DNA from: Timema cristinae
Lineage: Eukaryota > Arthropoda > Insecta > Phasmatodea > Timematidae
Length of the DNA stretch: 64,000 nt
Reading direction: 5' to 3'
Assembly: GCA_039000515.1 (NCBI GenBank)
Contig: JBCFYV010011164.1
Location: 36,615,521-36,679,520, forward strand
Shown here: positions 42,450 to 48,400 of the stretch, one piece after another
How positions within the stretch are numbered: the stretch's first letter is position 1
How the letters are laid out: each line of letters begins with the position of its first letter
Made by a program: the position numbers and the translations under genes
The notes under the pieces: generated by a model
What the model was told of the DNA's origin: nothing
Seen by the model: the letters and a program-made list of their open reading frames with translations, nothing else
Database searches by the model: none

Positions 42450-45400
42450 TACATACATACATGTTTGTGTGTATTACAGGTAGGTGCCGAATTAAAATCA
42501 TAATTGGTCTACCAGTTTTGGGCAAAGCCCGATGTATCTTAATATTTATAGAGAATGATGCAAATAAAAAAAGGTAATGACAACCCATTACAATTTAATT
42601 ACATTTAATTGAAGAACATAAAAGAATTTAAAACTACTGAATTAAATGTCTCTTCTGTAAGAAAAATGTAAAACTGTGTAAATTAAAATCATATGAAGTT
42701 GAATGATAATATTTATGTGATAAAGCTAATAAATTATAAATGATTAAAATATTTAATGATAAACATAAAAAAATAAATAAAAACTGCAAGTATGAAAAAT
42801 TTAAATATAATAACAGTTCATTTGTTAGTGCACGAAAGAGACAAATGACACTTTGAATTGCCTTCTATGTTGTTTTCGTTGCATTTGCACCTTTTATTTT
42901 AATATTTCTACTTGGAAGAACAGTGACCTTACTGCTGCCCACATGTATGCAATTCATTTCTGCTTGCTTCTCTGAGACATATTTCTTTATTTTGAATGTC
43001 CTCTGCTTTCAAAAATGATTCTTTATAATCACTTATTTCAGCGGTTCCCAAACTGTGGTACGTGAAATTATTCCCAGTGGTAAGAAATGAGAAGCCAAAC
43101 AAAACAAGAAAATTAAGGTCTTAAAAAGATAGGGCCTCATAAAATCTTATACATATATTACGACCAGGTCCAACTAAAACTTAAACCTATTTAGCCAGTA
43201 AGAGGAGAAGGGGAAGGGAGGGGGGGGGGGGACAACACTGATTCAAGCTTAAAGCCAGTGCATCCATGTAATGAGGTATTTGTTATTATATCCCTGGACA
43301 CCATTAAACATGTACTAAGATAGTAAATATTCAAACTACATATATTGTTGGGGTGATATGCCATTCAGAAAGTTTGTGAACTGCTGACTTGTTTGATTTC
43401 TTGAAAAAGACAGATGATTGTACCGTTTAAAATACCTAATTTATAAGAACCTTCATCAGTCACTTCTAAAATCAGCCCCAGAATATTCTTTGCATCAATT
43501 TTAATTCTAGCTATGCTAGAAATTGAAATGTTCACGGTTGCTCCAATAAAAGGTTTTGGAAATGGCATGTTTCCGCGTGATAATTTTATTTTCTTTGGCT
43601 GTTTTTGCAGGCCTTCAAGAACTTTGGTCTTTAATTTTTCTTGTCGTTTCCTATGATGACATCTCACACAATACCATTTGCTGTCTTCTCTTACTGCACA
43701 CGTTTCATGAAATGATTGAAAACATATGTTACATGCATCACTATCTTCATTGTGAAAACAGTTGGTGACCATCCCTGGCCTCATAGGTTAAAGTCAGGCA
43801 TACTTAATAGTATCTAACACTGATAGTTCAAAGAGTTTTTAAACCGACAGCTTGCAGACTTATTGTTTCTTGTTAGAAGCTAATACGACATTTGACTTTT
43901 TGTCAATATAGTAATCATGTAGATTTGAAATTGATATGTATTTGTTTGGATTACTTTTGAAATAATAACATGCATACTATTTGGATTCACTTTTAAAAAT
44001 ACTAATAAGAGTAGCTTGGATTAGTGTGACTAAATGTTAGACTCACTGTCTAATTTTTGGGAGATACAAGGATGTTAAGGTTTAAATTTCGATTGGGTAC
44101 ACAGATTGTAATTTCTCATTAATAGTTTCCCAATATCCCTTAACACAAATGTGGATACATTTCTTCTAAATTATATCTTACTTATTCCCAACCCATTAAT
44201 GTAATTTTAAAATATATGTATAGCCCAGGCGAGTAAGACATTTTGCAAGAAATATATATATAAGAAGAGTTAAGAAAATTATATATATCTTTTTTTTAAA
44301 GTACAATCTTATTACTCTATGGCATTAATAACTCGAAAGTTCATTGCTGCACTTACAAAACCATGCCACCCATCCCTATCTTGAGCTGGTTCTATCAAGT
44401 CCATCTCGCTACACCCAGGTTTATTCTAATGTTATCGTCCAATATTTGTTTAGGTCTTCCAATTGGGTTTGCCAGTCAATATTCTGAAAAAGGTTCTAGA
44501 TTCTCAATTTATGCTGCCTGTCCTAACTACCATAATCTATGAGATTTGATTTACCATAACAATGGCTGGTGATGAGTACAGGGTATTTAACTCAACATTA
44601 TGTAACCTCCTCCTCTTATCAGTATCCTCCTCCCTTTTTGAACCTAATAATATCTCTCTAAGCATATTGTTTTCAAACAATCTAATGTTTTTTTGTCATG
44701 TAAGGTAAGAGACCAAAAGTAAAGTTATTATTTTGTACATTCTGATTTTGACATTATTTTAAGCCAGACAAGATGTCCACCACTTACTGACCAAGTAATA
44801 GTATGGATTTCCCGACTGTATTTTTCCCCTTATTTCCATTTTAATACCGTTATTGCTATTTAAATTGGTTCCTTAATATTTAAACTCTACACCCATACCA
44901 ATGATATGTTGTTCAAAGTAATCTTTAAATTGTCTTCCTCAACCAGTGTCCTTTGTGTGATCATATACTTAAATTTTTTCAGCATTCCCTTCTAAACCCA
45001 TTTCCTAAATAGACCCTAAAAATTTTCTGCATTTCTTGCAACAGCTTCCCTAGTATTACTCTAAAAAGTAAATCATCTACATATCCTAATAGCTGCAATG
45101 TATCGTTTGATGTCAATCCTTTCATACTATTTAGAAGAAAATACAACATTTTTCTTTCAGACAAAATTGATTACATTTTACTAATGTTATTTTCTAGTTA
45201 TTGATAATATCAATTGAAAGTTACATCTGCAGAGCACATGAATTTATGTATGAACACGTGAAAGTAGAGCTAGTAACTTTTCTAATTGCAAAACAAGAAA
45301 GGTCCTTTCTGCGAAAATTGGACAGTGATAGGTATGGTCTGATTTTGGTAGATGTTGGTTACTAAAGTTACTAAAACTATTTTAAAATATTTCTACAGCA

Positions 45401-48400
45401 AGTAATGTTATTTGCAGCTGTCAATGTTGGCCGCAAATAAATATAGGTATTTGAAATTTCTCTACTTTTCTTCCAACCAAAATCAGGGTATGGCTTACAA
45501 ATGTGAGAATGTTAGTTCATTTAATCTTTATAAAGTTTTAATTTACTATTTAGCTCAAAGTAAACAAAATGTATTGTACTATGAACTAAAAATGTTAGTT
45601 CTTGAGTTGGGATGGGCCCTCAAATCCATAAGGATATTCGAGATTCAAGGATTCAACCAAATTTGAGATTCAAGACTCAGATCCAAAAAAAATATTTTAT
45701 AAGTGAAATTTGTTTTAGGCCTATAATACTGGTTAATAGTGGTTCAGAACCAACGACAATTATATGATGCACTTAACAACCAGGTCCCCCCCAGACCAGT
45801 AATTCAATACTTAATCACTATTTGTATTTTGTATTATTTTATTATATTTATTTTTTATCTCATGTTTATAATTTTTCCCCAAGATTTGGATTTAGATTCA
45901 GGATTTGAAGGTAAATTGAAGATTTGGATTTGTAAAGTAGTGGATTCGACCCAACTCTAGTCTCGAGATTTTAATTGGGTTGTTAAAAAGATTACTAAAT
46001 TTCTTTTCAATTTTGAAGTTATATTTTGTTACAATTACCTACATGGAAGAAGGTAGGCCTACTTTATTCCACATGATTACCGGTAGGCTACTAAAAAAGT
46101 TATTTTGGGCCTTGGTTTTGTCTCTAGCATCTAAATGGTTTACCATAGTCATATCTCTTTACATTTAGTATCAATAATTGATAATTCTGTTAAATATTAA
46201 TGATATATGAATATACATTCATAAAAACAATAAAGACATTAAACAAAAATAAGAAACACCATGTTCGTTTTGTTTTAAAGATTTTTAGACTTGAAAAATG
46301 GATAATGTAGCTTAACGAAGCATAATTTTAGAAAAAATAAAATAAACTATGCAACAGAACAAAAACTATATATAAGTACAGGTACTAAATGACGACTTAA
46401 TTGTTTAATACAAGCAATGCTGTTGCAGTAGTTTGCACCCCTGATTCTGTCCCGAGTTGTCGAGATTAGGCTTGTTTTGAATCTTACCAGGATGTAGTGG
46501 AGGGTAATTTTCCACAAGGAGATTTTCCCATCTTGTTTCCAGGCAAATGCTGGTGCTTTTTTTTATCTACTAATTTTTGCCATATGATATTGCATGGTTA
46601 GACATGAAAATAAAAAAGTGCTTCTCATTAAATCAAAAATGTAAATAAATGAATTGGTTAAAGAATCAATAAGATTTGCTAGAAATTATTTAAACGCACC
46701 CTCTGGACTCGTACTCCAAGATCATACAACCTCTTGACTATAAAATGGGAGTTGGTGTCACGAACCTGTCCTTTCAATATCTCATCACCAATAACTGTAA
46801 ATGAAAAACCATTGCATTAGATATGTTAAAGTGTTTTACATGAAGTATTTAATGTGTACATTCTAAGCAGAGGGTTAAATCAATATAGTGACTTAGAAAC
46901 TAATTTAACTTAAGAATATAGTAACACTCAACACTAAGCACACAACTTTAGTGCCAAGAGTAACAGGCACCCCACAGATGAAGTCAACCATAAATACATG
47001 CACCTTATTTGATGGGAGGGGGGGGGGGGGGAGCTAAGCAGTATGCTTATAATATTGATTTAAGGGCCTAACTCGATTTTTGGCAACATAAGTAATTTAT
47101 AAGGCTTTGGCTTTAGACATGATGACTGAGTAATGTATCAGATTGTTACACATACTTTGGTGAATCCTGGAATGTAAAAACAAATGAGGAACTAGTGATT
47201 TGACCCGCTACAATGGGCATACGGTCTGAGGTGTCTTTTTTTTGGGGGAGATTTCGGTCAAGTCTATTGAGAATGGCTGCAATTCAATGTGATCTTTAGT
47301 TTGAGAATAATCATGAATCTAATATCCCTGCTAATCGTCAGTGAAATGAGCTCCTCTTAATGCCCCTTAATAGCACCAGCACTTGGACAAGGGGTCATCC
47401 ATAAACCATATAACATTTTTTTTTTTTACCCTTTTGACTACCCCAACCTTCCCCATGTAGACATTTTGCCTGAGGCACACTCCCTCCTCCCCAACCTGTG
47501 TTTTAGCTTTTCACATTAAAAGTAAATGTCATTATTTAATAAGGAGGCTTTTGTGACACTAAAAGAGGAATCAGATTTAATACTATTCAGAAGTGAAGTT
47601 ATAAGTACATTTACTAACGGCAAAAACATGAAAAATACCATAATATTATGTTTTCTTCATAATAATTTAAATAATTTAAGTATAACATCTGTGTTATGTA
47701 AAAGTATGATGAGCCCACCCTCCCTCTATGTAATGATAGAGCTCCCTTCCCCCAACAGTGCTACAAACAAATTTTAATATAACTTATTTTATTTATTTAT
47801 CACCGTGTCTTACTACCTGTTTGGGTTATAAGCTAAAGTACTAATTATGCTAATGGGTTAGGGATTAGGAAGGTTGAATTTAGAGGAAGTGAAACCACAT
47901 TTGCGTGGAGGAGAGCAGAAACACATTTAGGAAAAACAATTCTCAGTTCACCCGACCGAGATTCAAACCTTGATCTCCCCGTCCTGGGCAGTCTGGCTCT
48001 ACATGAAACTAGCACGTTAGCCAACTATGCCACCGAGGCAGGTGATACAAACAAATATAGCCTTGACCTAATATACATATTTTTAAAATATAAAGTGCCA
48101 AAATGCCATATAGACAGGCACATAAGTTTGAGGAGATGAAAGAATAACAAAATAAATAATCAATCTTAGTTTAAAAGATGTGAAAACATTATCACACCAC
48201 CCATGGGTTAGATGTAAAAAGGAGAGATCACAATTATTATGAAAATATTCACCTTTATGGTAATAAGAGACCATTTTTGTCTAGAAGACACATTTTTTTG
48301 GTGCTAGCTATGTACCTAGTTGCCTGTTTGGGCAATTTATGATATCTATGTTGTAAGGCAGTTTTTGAAGTAACCCATCAACATCGAAAATAAAGAATAT

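Noticed and set aside
42208..42588. 126-codon ORF near the palindromic microsatellite
   Set aside because: Half of it is microsatellite translation, and the remainder has no recognisable feature.
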